A stretch of DNA of 64,000 bases, taken from the NCBI RefSeq assembly GCF_016718685.1, contig NZ_JADKCX010000007.1:1-64000 (forward strand), read 5' to 3'. The notes beneath the pieces are model-generated. The model was not told where the DNA came from and did not search any database. It was given only the letters and a program-made list of their open reading frames with translations. The position numbers and the translations under genes are program-made. Positions 49,384 to 60,100 of this stretch are shown here, piece by piece; the first letter of the stretch is position 1; each line of letters starts with the position of its first letter. Source of the stretch: Haliscomenobacter sp. (GTDB taxonomy: Bacteria > Bacteroidota > Bacteroidia > Chitinophagales > Saprospiraceae).

Positions 49384-51130
49384 ATTTTTATCTTTACTTA
49401 TCGCCTCTCTGCTCTTCAGCGCAGTTTGGGCACAAACCCAATACCCCACCCTGAACGACCGCTACTCCCCCAAGCAAATTGATAGTTTAATCAAAGTTTT
49501 TGAAGCCAAAAATGACAAAAAAGGCCTCGCCATCACCCATGAATTGAAAGGTATTTTTTTTCAAAACATCTACTTCTACAGCAGCGTCACCTTCAATAAT
49601 TTTTTCATCAGCTCACAATATTACCTTGAACTCAATGACCGAGAAGGGGCATTTCGGGTAAAAAAACGCATTGCCGATCTCTATTCGGTCGACGATGTGA
49701 TGTATACAATTGCAGTTGGTTATTACAAGGAGGCGTTGAAGTATTTTGAACAAAAAGGAGATGAGGCCAAAATTGCCGAGTACAACCTCGATTTACTCAA
49801 TATCGCCATCAACAAAGACTCGTTTAAACGAACCGAAAAGCGAGTCGACAGTTTAGAACAAAGCCTCGAAACCACCATAAATCTCTGCAAAAAACTAAAA
49901 GACCAGCGCTACCTCACTTACGCGTACAATCTATATGGTTCTTTTTTGCTGCAAGGAAATCGCTTGGAAAAAGCCGAAAGATACATCGACATGAGCCTGC
50001 AAATGAGCGAACCCAAAACACAATTGGAATTGCTGAACTTGTACCATAAAGGACAGATCAAAAAGCGAAAAAACGACATCCCAGAAGCCATTGAATTGCT
50101 GCGCAGAAGTGAATTGATTGCCGAAATCCGCAACAACAAATACCTGATGCAACGAATTTGTCAGGCGCTCGCGGAATGTTATACGGCACTAAATGATTTT
50201 CCAAAAGCCACGGAGTATTGGCAAAAAACTTATTTGTCGATCAACCGGTATTACAATTCCGGAGCAACCCAATTGGCGCGCACGGCGGTGGTCAATAGCG
50301 ACCTGCGTTTTGCCAATATGCAACAAGACTTGATTGAGCAAAAAAAAGAGACCAGCGAAAGTTGGAATTACGTACTGTTCTTAGCCTTGGTGCTGCTTAT
50401 CGTCCTAGCCATTTCGATTCGCAACGGAATGAAAGCCAAGATGCAGCGGCGAGAACTGGCCAATCAGCGCAAAATAACCACCCTGGAGCTTCAATCGATG
50501 AAATCCCTGATCGATGGGCAGGAAAAAGAACGCAACCGTGTAGCCAAAGATTTGCACGACGGACTCGGGGCACATTTGTCAAGCATCAAACTTTTTATCG
50601 AAAATCAAAAGGACAAAAGTGACCCCCTCATTCAGCGGCAATTACTGGAACCCCTGGCCAAAAGTATTGATGAGGCCTGCCTGGAGACCCGCAATATATC
50701 GCATGACCTCCGCCCTTTTTCACTTAAATATGGCTTCAATACCGCAATAGAGGATTTGGTCAAAAAAGTACAAAATGCGTTGCCCGGAGTTGAATTGATT
50801 TTTGCAAGTTATGGTGAAGAGCCAGTTATCCGGGAGGAAGTGGCCTTGATGGTCTACCGCATCGTGCAAGAATTGCTCAACAATGCTGCTAAGTACGCCA
50901 ATGCCACACAAATTACCGTTCAAATTTTTTATGAAACCCAGCAAATCTCCGTCCACGTTGAAGACGATGGCTTGGGATTTGATTTAAACGGGGTAAAAGA
51001 GGGCAATGGCCTGGGCAATATTCGCTCGCGCATCGACTACCTGGGCGGGCAAGTAATCTGGCAAGCTGCCCCTGATCAAGGTACGGCCGTGATCATCTCC
51101 GTTCCACTACAAAATAGCATCAAATCCTAG
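49367..51130 (+). CDS. TPR-containing sensor histidine kinase
   Basis: This kinase of about 587 residues has a signal peptide (MNLLRKFLSLLIASLLFSAVWAQ), a periplasmic TPR sensor (about 25-320), one membrane helix (about 331-350, YVLFLALVLLIVLAIS), a dimerisation/phospho-acceptor domain of the HisKA_3 type (EKERNRVAKDLHDGLGAHLS, His about 396) and a HATPase (N box ELLNNAAKYANA, G boxes DDGLGFD and GNGLGNIRSRI). HisKA_3 kinases pair with LuxR-type regulators such as the one encoded just upstream. I use ATG at 49367; the ORF can extend two codons to a TTG. The periplasmic TPRs suggest that protein or peptide binding is the signal. Confidence 0.94.
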   Translation: MNLLRKFLSLLIASLLFSAVWAQTQYPTLNDRYSPKQIDSLIKVFEAKNDKKGLAITHELKGIFFQNIYFYSSVTFNNFFISSQYYLELNDREGAFRVKKRIADLYSVDDVMYTIAVGYYKEALKYFEQKGDEAKIAEYNLDLLNIAINKDSFKRTEKRVDSLEQSLETTINLCKKLKDQRYLTYAYNLYGSFLLQGNRLEKAERYIDMSLQMSEPKTQLELLNLYHKGQIKKRKNDIPEAIELLRRSELIAEIRNNKYLMQRICQALAECYTALNDFPKATEYWQKTYLSINRYYNSGATQLARTAVVNSDLRFANMQQDLIEQKKETSESWNYVLFLALVLLIVLAISIRNGMKAKMQRRELANQRKITTLELQSMKSLIDGQEKERNRVAKDLHDGLGAHLSSIKLFIENQKDKSDPLIQRQLLEPLAKSIDEACLETRNISHDLRPFSLKYGFNTAIEDLVKKVQNALPGVELIFASYGEEPVIREEVALMVYRIVQELLNNAAKYANATQITVQIFYETQQISVHVEDDGLGFDLNGVKEGNGLGNIRSRIDYLGGQVIWQAAPDQGTAVIISVPLQNSIKS

Positions 51131-51157
51131 GGGCAAGGGCATAAGAATGAACCTGTT

Positions 51158-51225
51158 GGGGGCTTTTTAGCTAGGCAGGGGACGGGGCAGCCAAAAATAG
51201 CCACGAGGGCATTATTTAAGCCCCC
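51158..51225 (+). terminator. inverted repeat after the kinase gene
   Basis: GGGGGCTT (51158-51165) can pair with AAGCCCCC (51218-51225), 28 bases after the stop. CTAGG (51170-51174) and CCTAG (51226-51230) are also complementary in an interleaved order. No long T-run follows, so termination is only plausible. Confidence 0.4.
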
Positions 51226-51256
51226 CCTAGGTTTCTAAAGCTGCGGGTTTACCCTA

Positions 51257-51287
51257 TTGGCTGCTAATGCAATCATGCATAAATTTG
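51257..51287 (+). promoter_or_regulatory. promoter with -33 TTG and -7 TAAATTTG
   Basis: TTG at 51257-51259 and TAAATTTG at 51280-51287 are 20 bases apart, the best full match to the Bacteroidota promoter consensus in this window. Start of transcription would be near 51294. No protein gene begins on this strand afterwards, which points to an RNA product. Confidence 0.6.
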
Positions 51288-51293
51288 TATCAT

Positions 51294-51466
51294 AATATTG
51301 AGAGGAAAAAAGTTCAAGACTTGCCTCTACATTTCCAGTTAGGAATCTCTTTCTGCCTTCGCAATTTGAAATGGCGCGAAATCAGAAAGTTGATTACCAA
51401 ATCAACAGGCTGGAAATAATACTTGGAAAGGCTGCTTCCGCGGAGGAAGCAGCCACTCTTTTTTAG
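51294..51466 (+). ncRNA. candidate structured non-coding RNA of about 170 nt
   Basis: Between a good promoter and a perfect terminator the DNA encodes an RNA with a convincing fold. A 5' hairpin pairs AGAGG (51301-51305) with CCTCT (51324-51328). A three-way junction follows: P1 pairs ATTTCCAG (51331-51338) with CTGGAAAT (51410-51417); P2 pairs CTTTCTG (51349-51355) with CAGAAAG (51383-51389) and continues as TTCGC/GCGAA (51358-51362 with 51376-51380) across a 2x2 internal loop; P3 is GTTGATT-ACCA-AATCAAC (51389-51406). The terminator closes the 3' end. A 31-codon frame (ATG at 51371, TAG at 51464-51466) runs through the terminator and is probably chance. I do not recognise a known RNA class. 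Confidence 0.55.
51430..51464 (+). terminator. rho-independent terminator of the candidate RNA
   Basis: GGCTGCTTCC (51430-51439), loop GCGGA, GGAAGCAGCC (51445-51454), then ACTCTTTTTT. A perfect ten-pair stem with T6. Confidence 0.9.
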
Positions 51467-51508
51467 ATTTCCCTCTTCTCCCTTTACTCCTATTCATACA
51501 TTAAAAAA

Positions 51509-51617
51509 TTTGCAACCATATGTTGATTGCAAATGATACGCGATCAAACTTCCTATCGATTATATCCTTCAGGCTGTTCCTCTTATTAATACACGGGTGG
51601 ACTCTTTCAGGCCACCC
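51509..51617. repeat. two small hairpins in the kinase/helicase gap
   Basis: TTTGCAA (51509-51515) pairs with TTGCAAA (51527-51533), and GGGTGG (51595-51600) pairs with CCACCC (51612-51617). No gene lies between 51467 and 51680, and I see no further feature there. Confidence 0.4.
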
Positions 51618-51680
51618 AATTGATGACGATTCCCTTATCCGGCGTTCTTTTTTTTCCGGGCAGAATGTCGAGGAATTGTC

Positions 51681-51708
51681 CGGGCTATCCTTTAAATAGG
51701 ATAGCCCG
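51681..51708. terminator. hairpin terminator at the 3' end of the UvrD-like gene
   Basis: CGGGCTATCC (51681-51690) and GGATAGCCCG (51699-51708) form a perfect ten-pair stem with an eight-base A/T loop, four bases from the helicase stop. ACTTTTAG on the plus side gives a weak T-tract in that direction; the minus side has none. Confidence 0.65.
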
Positions 51709-51712
51709 ACTT

Positions 51713-54700
51713 TTAGTCAAAAAACAGTTCAACCATCGCTCCGTTGAGCACAAAATGTACAAAGGTGCGGATGTTGGTTTCCCGAAAAACCTGTTGTACC
51801 CCATCTTTACTAAAATATAGAAAAGGAGCCAATTCAGTGGCCTTTGCACGATAACGTTTCATGTCTCCGGCATAACTCGAAAATTGAACGATGGCGATCC
51901 CGTCTTCTCCTTCGATCAGTAGATCTATTTCTCGTTCAAATATGCGTGAACCATAAAAATGACGCAGCGAGTAACGCTGGTGGTAAAATGAATCTTGAAA
52001 ATAATTGTCCAAAAAATTGCGGTATGCCAGGCCAGCAGGAAGCAATTGTTCCGGGTTGATCCATTCGGCTACTTCAAAACGGGATAACAACCCAGCCGTC
52101 ATTTCATTCAACGCTGCTGGCGAATAATCCGCTTGCCAGGCATGAAAAAAAGCCTTCACCGCCCGCGAGATTTGATTAAAATCGGCCAGCAAAGATTCAA
52201 TGTGCAAGGCCGAAGCGTAAGTGATCAGTTCTCCGGCATGGTGGGCAGGGATTTGATCAATGAGGTTTTCCTTCCAGGTATCGATAAATAAAGGGGGGTG
52301 TTTTTGTTTTCCAGCGCGGAGCTCTAAAAACGCAATATCCGCCTCCTCAATATCCAGTTGCTCAAAATCGCGGGAAAACGTAAAAGTTTCGGTCTCTTTG
52401 CTCAACGGGATTCCCGCCCATTCCCAGGGCGTATCGCTGACATTGGCATCCAGGGTCGGGAATTCATCTTTGCCCTCGTGCCAGGCGCGGTTGAGCCATT
52501 TGGTGGGGGTATTGGTGGTAGGAAAAATCAGGTAATCGCGCGCGCGGGTCAGCCCCACGTAAAGCAAACGGTTTTCTTCCTGAGTGGCCTGAACAATTTT
52601 TTGAGCCTGAATGGGACTTTGGGCCAGCCGTTCGGCCAGATTGGTTCCCTTGAATTGTTTGTCGTAGGGATTCACCCAGTAGCGCAACCAACGATTGCCC
52701 AAAATATCGTTCAGGTCTATTTGAGTGCCTTCCTCTGGCACGATGCTCAGACCCCACAATTCTGTGCGGATGTCTTTTTCCAAATTGTAACAAACCACAA
52801 TGGGCCATTCCAAACCTTTGCTGCGGTGATACGTCATCACATTTACCGCATCGGGGCTTTCACCCGCAGCCTGAAAATCTCGTTCTTCGGTTTCCAGCTC
52901 GTTGAGCCATAACAACAAACCACCCAAAGATGCCGCCGATTGCAGGCGATTACAGCCTTCCTCGTATTGCAAGGCCAGTTTGCGTAGCACGTCCAGGTTA
53001 TCCAGGCGTTGGTTGGCCTTGCCCCAACTCACGATACGGCGGCGCAAATCAAGATCCTCGACCAAAAGGTGCAAGATTTCCGTACTCGACAACTCGATGG
53101 TTTCCGTACGCAATTCGTCCAGGCGGCGAATCAGGTAGTCGTTGGTTCCCCAGCGGTTGGTGACATCGCCAGCATCGTAACTTTTGAGGTAATCCAGACG
53201 GTCTTCTACAATGGTTTCAATGTCTTTACCCGCTCCAAGCAGCAAAATTTCGGCAACAGAAAGGGAGTCGTGGTAATTGAGCAAGTATTTCAAACAGGCC
53301 AACACCAGCTTGGCTTCGGCGGTATTCAACAAACCGGCCCGTGCGATGGCTACTTTGAAACCCGCTCGGTTGAGGGCTTCGGCCATGTTTTGGCAATCGG
53401 TATTCGAGCGGCACAACACCGCTACATCTCCGGCTTGCGCCAGGCGGTATTGTTTTTCGCCTTTGGGCAAAACGTACACCTTGCGCTGGAGCCATTCACG
53501 CAACGCAAAAGCGGTAGCGTTTTCGGGCCAGGGTCGTCCGGGGGTACGCCCGCTGCGTTTTTTTCCTTCTTCTTCCTCTTCCTCAAAATGCCAGTGTACC
53601 AGCGCGTCCGAGGCTTCGATCGGTTCCTGGGTTTTGGTTCTTTGGGGGATCAGCGCCACCTGTTCCGGGGGCATTTGGGCAAAGGCTTTGACAAAAATGG
53701 CGTTGCTGGCGAACACGAGGTCTTGGCGCGAGCGCCAGGAGTTTTCCTGGATGTCTTCGGGTTTCACACCTCCGCTTTGCTCAATGATGGCTTGCATCAA
53801 TTCGGGTGCTGCCCCCCGAAACCCATAAATGGATTGTTTGGGGTCACCCACCCAAATGCTGTGCCGCGCAAACTGCGACAATTTGAGGAATATCTCCAAC
53901 TGCATGGGGCTGGTATCCTGAAATTCGTCGACCAGCAGCAAGTCCAGTTCGCTGCGCAAAACGGTGGCTACCTGTTCGTCCTTGAGCAATTCCATGATCA
54001 AGGCTTCCATATCGGTGTAATCGATCAGGCCGCGTTTTTTCTTGTAGGCCGCGAATTCGTCCAATGCAGCAATGGCCAGTTCAAAAATCTGATCGATAAA
54101 AGCTTTGATATCCTGTTGAAACTGGGGGTGCTGTTCGTGGACTTTGGCGAATTCGAGCAAATCGGCAACGTCATCTTTACTTTTGACTCCGGTTTTGAGT
54201 TTGCTGATTTTGGCCCAGGAGCGCCAGCTCAATTCCCCGCGCAAGCGCAGGTCGCGCTCCAGCTCTTTGAGGTCTTTAACGGCATCCTTGGTTACTTTGG
54301 TTTCGTCAGCGTTGCTTTCGAGGCGCTCGATGCTGTCCAGCAGCATTTGGCTCAACTCGGCGTTAAAGGCTTCTGGACTTTTGGCGGATGGCTCCCCCAG
54401 GTACACGCGAAAACTTTCGAAAGAGCGCTGACGACTGGTTTCCAGTACCTCCAGGGAAAAGGCGTTGGCCCGGGATACTTCGGTGATTTGGCGCACCTCG
54501 CGTCGCCAGTCGAAATATTCGTTGCTGCTCAATCCCAGGCGATCGCAGAGGCTGGCCATATTTTCGACCCGCTCTTCCGTAAGTACGGTAGCCAGGGATT
54601 GGTTGAACAGAATTTGTTGGTCTTCTTCAGCAATGATGGCCACTTCGGGCGAGATACCTGCTTCAAAGGCAAAGCGTTGGAGGAGTTTTACGCCTAGACT

Positions 54701-54931
54701 GTGCACTGTGCCTACGAGAGCATTGGTAAGGTCTTCGGCTTGTTCGTTGAGTCCTTCGGAGAGCAGTTTGACGCGTACCCGTTCCTGCAATTCCGATGCG
54801 GCCTTTTTGGTGAACGTGGTGGCAATGATGCCGCCCGCACGTACGCCTTCGCGCATCAGGCGCACCATTTCTTGGGTAAGTCGGTATGTTTTGCCAGAGC
54901 CGGCGCCGGCGGAGATGATTTTGATGTTCAT
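51713..54931 (-). CDS. UvrD/AddA-like helicase with degenerate C-terminal nuclease domain
   Basis: This superfamily 1 helicase of about 1072 residues has Walker A SAGAGSGKTYRLT (about 8-20), TTFTKKAASELQERV, Walker B LLVDEFQDTSPMQLEIF (about 335), VGDPKQSIYGFRGA, MTYHRSKGLEWPIVV and LLYVGLTRARDYLIF, in the order found in AddA/RecB proteins. The C-terminal 180 residues resemble the RecB-type PD-(D/E)XK nuclease fold, but where D-x-K is expected the sequence is IVQFSSY, so both catalytic residues are missing. No AddB/RecC partner gene is adjacent. ATG at 54931 is preferred over a start three codons earlier because it matches the family start MNIKIISAG. A role in double-strand break processing is likely. 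Confidence 0.9.
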   Translation of the reverse strand: MNIKIISAGAGSGKTYRLTQEMVRLMREGVRAGGIIATTFTKKAASELQERVRVKLLSEGLNEQAEDLTNALVGTVHSLGVKLLQRFAFEAGISPEVAIIAEEDQQILFNQSLATVLTEERVENMASLCDRLGLSSNEYFDWRREVRQITEVSRANAFSLEVLETSRQRSFESFRVYLGEPSAKSPEAFNAELSQMLLDSIERLESNADETKVTKDAVKDLKELERDLRLRGELSWRSWAKISKLKTGVKSKDDVADLLEFAKVHEQHPQFQQDIKAFIDQIFELAIAALDEFAAYKKKRGLIDYTDMEALIMELLKDEQVATVLRSELDLLLVDEFQDTSPMQLEIFLKLSQFARHSIWVGDPKQSIYGFRGAAPELMQAIIEQSGGVKPEDIQENSWRSRQDLVFASNAIFVKAFAQMPPEQVALIPQRTKTQEPIEASDALVHWHFEEEEEEGKKRSGRTPGRPWPENATAFALREWLQRKVYVLPKGEKQYRLAQAGDVAVLCRSNTDCQNMAEALNRAGFKVAIARAGLLNTAEAKLVLACLKYLLNYHDSLSVAEILLLGAGKDIETIVEDRLDYLKSYDAGDVTNRWGTNDYLIRRLDELRTETIELSSTEILHLLVEDLDLRRRIVSWGKANQRLDNLDVLRKLALQYEEGCNRLQSAASLGGLLLWLNELETEERDFQAAGESPDAVNVMTYHRSKGLEWPIVVCYNLEKDIRTELWGLSIVPEEGTQIDLNDILGNRWLRYWVNPYDKQFKGTNLAERLAQSPIQAQKIVQATQEENRLLYVGLTRARDYLIFPTTNTPTKWLNRAWHEGKDEFPTLDANVSDTPWEWAGIPLSKETETFTFSRDFEQLDIEEADIAFLELRAGKQKHPPLFIDTWKENLIDQIPAHHAGELITYASALHIESLLADFNQISRAVKAFFHAWQADYSPAALNEMTAGLLSRFEVAEWINPEQLLPAGLAYRNFLDNYFQDSFYHQRYSLRHFYGSRIFEREIDLLIEGEDGIAIVQFSSYAGDMKRYRAKATELAPFLYFSKDGVQQVFRETNIRTFVHFVLNGAMVELFFD

Positions 54932-54995
54932 TAAGCCCAAAGTTAATTCATTTTTCCGTGCTTGTCCACGCCCTTTTCCTCCATGCCGTCAAAAT

Positions 54996-55028
54996 AAAAA
55001 ACGGTCGACATCATCAGAGTCGACCGTT
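54996..55028 (-). terminator. terminator of the vWA gene
   Basis: AACGGTCGAC (55000-55009) pairs with GTCGACCGTT (55019-55028). On the minus strand the stem is followed by TTTTTATTTT. Confidence 0.85.
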
Positions 55029-55109
55029 CCTAAAAAGCTTATACACAAATACAATTATATCCTAAGTGCTTTAGCGATCAACACATTGTCAAATCAGCAC
55101 ATTAGCACA

Positions 55110-57010
55110 TTATTTTTCCGCCGCCATTTCCGTTTTACCCATCAAACCCACCGTCTCCATCAACCGGATCATCTCGGCGCGGTAACCTTCGGTGTCTTTG
55201 CCCCTTGCGCCGGCGGCCAGTTTTCTGGCTTGTTCGTAAGTGGCTTCGCCTTTGAACTCCGAATTGCGCAGCAACATCCCAAAAGTGGCTACGGCTGCAG
55301 ACCAGCGGAAGTTGTCGCTGGATTTGCCCAGGCTTACGGCTTTATCCACCACTACATCTTCCATCAATTGGCTAGCGTCCGCATCGGGAGCTTTATAGCG
55401 GAATTTAACCGTAAGCAATTCTTCGGAGCGCTTTGCCGAAGCTTTGATGTCGCGGTCCTGGTACTTCAGGTCTTTGTCGGCGGCCAGAAACTTGCTTTCT
55501 ACCCCTACCGGGATGATTTCGTAAAGCGCCGTTACGCTATGTCCTGCACCCAATTCGCCCGCGTCTTTTTTGTCATCGTCAAAATCTGCGTTGTTCAACA
55601 CGCGGTTTTCGTAACCGATCAGGCGGTAGCCTTGCACCACGGCAGGGTTGAATTCCAATTGCAGTTTCACGTCTTTGGCAATGGTGTACATCGTGCCACC
55701 AAACTCGCTGACCAACACCCGGCGTGCTTCGTCCAAGTTGTCAATGTAAGCGTGGTTGCCGTTGCCACTGTCGGCCAGTTTTTGCATTTTGTTGTCTTTG
55801 TAGTTGCCCATGCCGTAGCCCAGGATGGTAAGGTATACGCCACTTTTGCGCTCTTCTTCGATGATCCGTACCAGTTCGCCATCACTGCTGACACCAACGT
55901 TGAAATCCCCATCGCTGGCCAAAATCACCCGGTTGTTGCCCCCTTTGATGAAGTTTTCTTTGGCTGTTTTGTAGGCTAAAAGGATGCCTTCGCCACCAGC
56001 GGTAGAACCACCGGCTTGCAGTTTATCGATGGCTTCCTTGATTTTGGTTTTGTTGTTGCCCGTAGTGGATTCCAGCACCAGCCCAGCTGCACCAGCATAC
56101 ACTACAATCGCTACGCGGTCTTGGGGGCGCAATTGCTCGGCCAGGAGTTTGTACGAAGCCTGCACCAAAGGCAGCTTATTGGCAGCACTCATGCTACCCG
56201 ATACATCCACCAGAAAAACCAGGTTTGCTGCTGGCAAGTTTTCTGCGGGTGTATGTTTGCCTTGCAAACCAATGTGTACCAGGCGGTGTTTGGGCTGCCA
56301 GGGGCAATCACTCACTTCGGTCGTAATCGAGAAAGGATGTTTGTCCGTGGGTTCAGGATATTCATAATCAAAATAATTGATCATTTCTTCAATGCGCACC
56401 GCATCTTCGGGTGGGCGCTGGCCATTGTTGATGAAGCGGCGTAAGTTGCTGTAACTGGCAGCATCCACATCAATGGAGAAAAAGTAGATTGGGGCTCCTG
56501 GGTAGCGCGGTGAAAGCGGTTTTCCTGGATGCGGTCGTAGTCTTCGGTATTGAAATTGGGTTGATTGGCAGGCATTTTTGTAGCATACCCTACAATACCC
56601 GGAGATGCCATACTCATGTCTCTTTTTACTTTGGGCATTGACATCTGGTTCCCGCGCTCTTCTCGGCTTTTCGGTCCATGCTGATCCCACTTCCTGGAGC
56701 GGCTCTACATTTGCTTTCAAGGTAATGGTTACCGATTTACCCGCACAGGCTTTGACTTCTTGGTTGCCATAACCAACATAGCCAACGGTCAGGTGGTACA
56801 AGAATCGGGGCTATTTAGTTTAAATGCGCCACTGGCATCCGTTACGGCGCCGGTATTGTGACCTTTGAGCACTACGGTTACGCCGATCAAAGGTTGACCA
56901 GCTACATCTATAACTTTACCTTTTATTTCAAAGGATTTGTCTGTCTCCCGAAAATTGACAAAAGCCAGTACGAGTACAGATAGGGCAAGGAATAAGTTTT
57001 TTTGGAACAT
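55110..57010 (-). CDS. secreted vWA-domain protein with carboxypeptidase-regulatory domain (several frameshifts)
   Basis: The reconstructed protein is about 635 residues: signal peptide (MFQKNLFLALSVLVLAFV), carboxypeptidase-regulatory-like domain (IKGKVIDVAGQPLIGVTVVL, then YHLTVGYVGYGNQEV), a linker, the YfbK-type N-terminal segment (NTEDYDRIQENRF, STFSIDVDAASYSNLRRF), a von Willebrand A domain with a complete MIDAS motif (VDVSGSM, then GSTAGGEG) and a C-terminal DUF3520-like part. Frame changes occur near 56806 (one base), between 56640 and 56700 (at least two) and near 56490; between them the conserved YfbK segment is readable only in another frame. vWA domains bind ligands through a metal ion. 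Partners are unknown. The core from 56490 to 55110 is intact. Confidence 0.85.
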
Positions 57011-57141
57011 GGCTTGGTTATTTTTTAGGTAGGATGCAGGCTATTGGCGGAATACATAAAAACTTTGAAAAAAAATTTCTTTCACTAATTTTATTCTTTT
57101 TCTCATTAGACTTAAAGTCTATTAAACACACCGATCAAGTC

Positions 57142-60100
57142 ATGAAACCAAATTTACGCACCCGATTTACACTCCTGCTGCTGCTGATTAGTTTCGGCAG
57201 CACTGTCATGTTGCAGGCGCAGGATCCTGTCAAAAAAGACACTGCAAAAGTGGCTGCCAAAAAAGACTCCAAAAAGCCCTTGCCCCTGGAGCCCGAGCGC
57301 AAAGTCAAACTACAAGTCAACGAAGGGACCTGGATGTCTTTGGACGTCAGCCCTGATGGCCAAACCATTGCCTTCGACCTGATGGGCGACATTTACAGTA
57401 TCCCTTTGGCTGGGGGCAAAGCCAAACAACTCACCAACGGCATGGCCTACGATACCCACCCCAAGTGGAGTCCGGATGGTAAAAAAATTGCCTTCACCTC
57501 CGACCGCAGTGGATCGGAAAACGCCTGGTACATCGATTTTGAAAAACAGGATACCGTACAAATCACCAAAGACAACGACCAGCACGTACAGTCGGTAGAA
57601 TGGACGCCCGATGGCAATTACCTCATCGTATCCAAAGGGGGACGCAACCTCAAGTTGTTCATGTTCCACAAAGACGGCGGCGGAGGTACCCAGCTCATCA
57701 AAACACCGGAGACCTTGAAGTGTATTGAGCCTGCTTTTGGCAAAGACAGCCGTTACATCTGGTTCTCACGACGCACAGGAGCCTGGAACTACAACGCCAT
57801 TTTGCCCCAATACCAATTGGCTACTTTTGACCGCGAAACCGGGCAAGTCGAAACCCGCACCGAGCGCATCGGTTCGGCTTTTGCCCCTACCCTTTCTGCT
57901 GATGGCAATTGGTTGGTATACGGCACCCGCTTCAACGAACAAACTGGGCTGGTCAAACGCAACATCCAAACGGGTGAGGAGGCCTGGTTGGCTTATCCGG
58001 TGCAACGCGACGAGCAAGAATCCATCGCGCCATTGGGTGTATACCCGGCTCTTTCTTTTACACCCGACAGCAAATTTGTGATTGCTTCTTATGGTGGTAA
58101 AATCTGGAAACTGCCCATTGATGGCGGAAACGCAGTCAATGTTCCATTTGAAGTAGATGTGGAATTGGAGATGGGGCCAGCGGTGAAGTTTGACTTCCCG
58201 ATCTCCAACGACAAAACCATGATCGCCAATCAAATTCGCGATCCCAAAATCTCGCCCGATGGCAGCAAATTGACCTTCACCGTGCTCAATCGCTTGTACG
58301 TCATGGATTACCCCAATGGCAGTCCTCGTCGCTTGACCAATGCCAACCATACCGAGGCCATGCCGATTTGGTCGCCCGATGGCAGCAGCATTGCTTATGT
58401 GACCTGGGAAAACAAAGAGGGACACATTTATAAAGTCAATGTCAGTACAGGAGCCAATACCAAATTGACGCGAAATGGGGCAACCTACTACGATTTGGGT
58501 TGGGACGCCAAAACCAATCGGGTCGTCTTCAATTACAGTCCTTCCCAGGTATTTGAAGATGCATATAGCCCTTTCTTTTCCAGCCCAAGCGAAAATCTGG
58601 CCTGGATCAGTGCGGATGGTGGGGACATTACCCGCATCGAAAAATCTAATGGACGGGGCAATCCCCATTTTGTCAAAGCCGATGAACGCATCTATTTGTT
58701 CAGCGGGGCCAAAGGGCTGGTATCCATTCGCTGGGACGGCACCGATGAGAAGGTACACCTCAAAGTCAGTGGCATCACCACTTTCCCCGCTGAATTGGGA
58801 CACACCCACTGCCTGATGGTACACTCTGAAACCGAGCCTACGCCACAACCCTCACAGGCCGAATTGATCACCATGGCACCCGAAGGCGACCAGGCACTGG
58901 TGCAAATCAACAACGAAATCTATGTGGTTACGGTGCCAAAAACTGGCGGTGAAGTGCCCAATATTTCCGTCGCTAAAGCGGAAAATGCGCAATTTCCTGC
59001 CCGCAAACTGACCACCATCGGCGGTCAATTTCCCCATTGGACCGCGGATGCAAAACGGGTCAACTGGTCGATTGGCAACGCGTACTTCTCTTACGACATT
59101 GCTCAGGCCAAAGTGGTGGAAGAGCAATTGAAAGCCGAGAAAAAAGCCAAGGACAAAGAAAAAGCCAAAGCCGAGGCGGAAGGCAAAAAGCCGAAAGAGA
59201 AAAAAGACGAAAAGAAAGAGGAAGACAAATCCTATAAAGCCGCTGAAGTCCGCGTAAAAGTGAGCGTCCCACGCGATGTGCCTACCGGAGTAGTCTTGCT
59301 GCGCAATGCCCGCATCATCACCATGAAAGGTGCAGAGGTATTTGAAAAAGGTGATATTCTGATCGAAAACAACCGCATCAAATCGGTGGGTAAAGCAGGA
59401 TCAATCAAGGCTCCCACAGGGGCAAAGGTCATGGACATGGCGGGTAAAACCATCGTACCCGGCTTTGTAGACACCCACGCCCACATGTGGCCGTACTGGG
59501 GTTTGCACAAAAGCCAGGCCTGGATGTACAATGCCAACCTGGCTTACGGCGTAACCACTACCCGCGACCCTCAAACCGCCACGACCGACGTACTCACCTA
59601 TGGCGACATGGTAGAAAGTGGTCAAATTCTGGGGCCACGCATTTATTCAACTGGCCCAGGGGTAGGTTATTGGGCATACCGGCTTGAAAGCCTGGAACAA
59701 ACCCGCAACGTCCTCAAGCAATATTCGGAGTACTACAATACCAAGACCATCAAAATGTACCTCACAGGCAATCGCCAAAACCGCCAATGGATCATCCAGG
59801 CGGCTAAAGAGCAGGGCCTGATGCCCACTACCGAAGGTGGACTTGACTTTAAACTCAACATGACCCAATTGCTGGATGGATATTCCGGGCACGAGCACGC
59901 TTTCCCGATTTACCCCATTTACAAGGACGTAATCAAGGTGGTGGCTGAATCTAAAATGTCGTACACGCCTACCCTCTTGGTTGCCTACGGCGGTCCTTGG
60001 GCAGAAAACTACTACTACGCGACCGAAAATGTGGTGGGTGACCCTAAACTCAATCATTTTACGCCAAAAGCAGAATTGGATGAAAAAGCGCGGCGTCGGC

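Noticed and set aside
51371..51466. 31-codon frame with good-looking start
   Set aside because: It runs through the perfect terminator and its stop is in the T-tract. The structure of the RNA explains the interval better than a protein.
53009..54697. 562-residue open frame on the plus strand
   Set aside because: It lies wholly antisense to the UvrD-like helicase, whose motifs are certain. Long antisense frames arise from codon bias; there is no start context or family match.
57766..58848. 360-residue open frame on the minus strand
   Set aside because: It is antisense to the beta-propeller of the amidohydrolase and mirrors its repeats.
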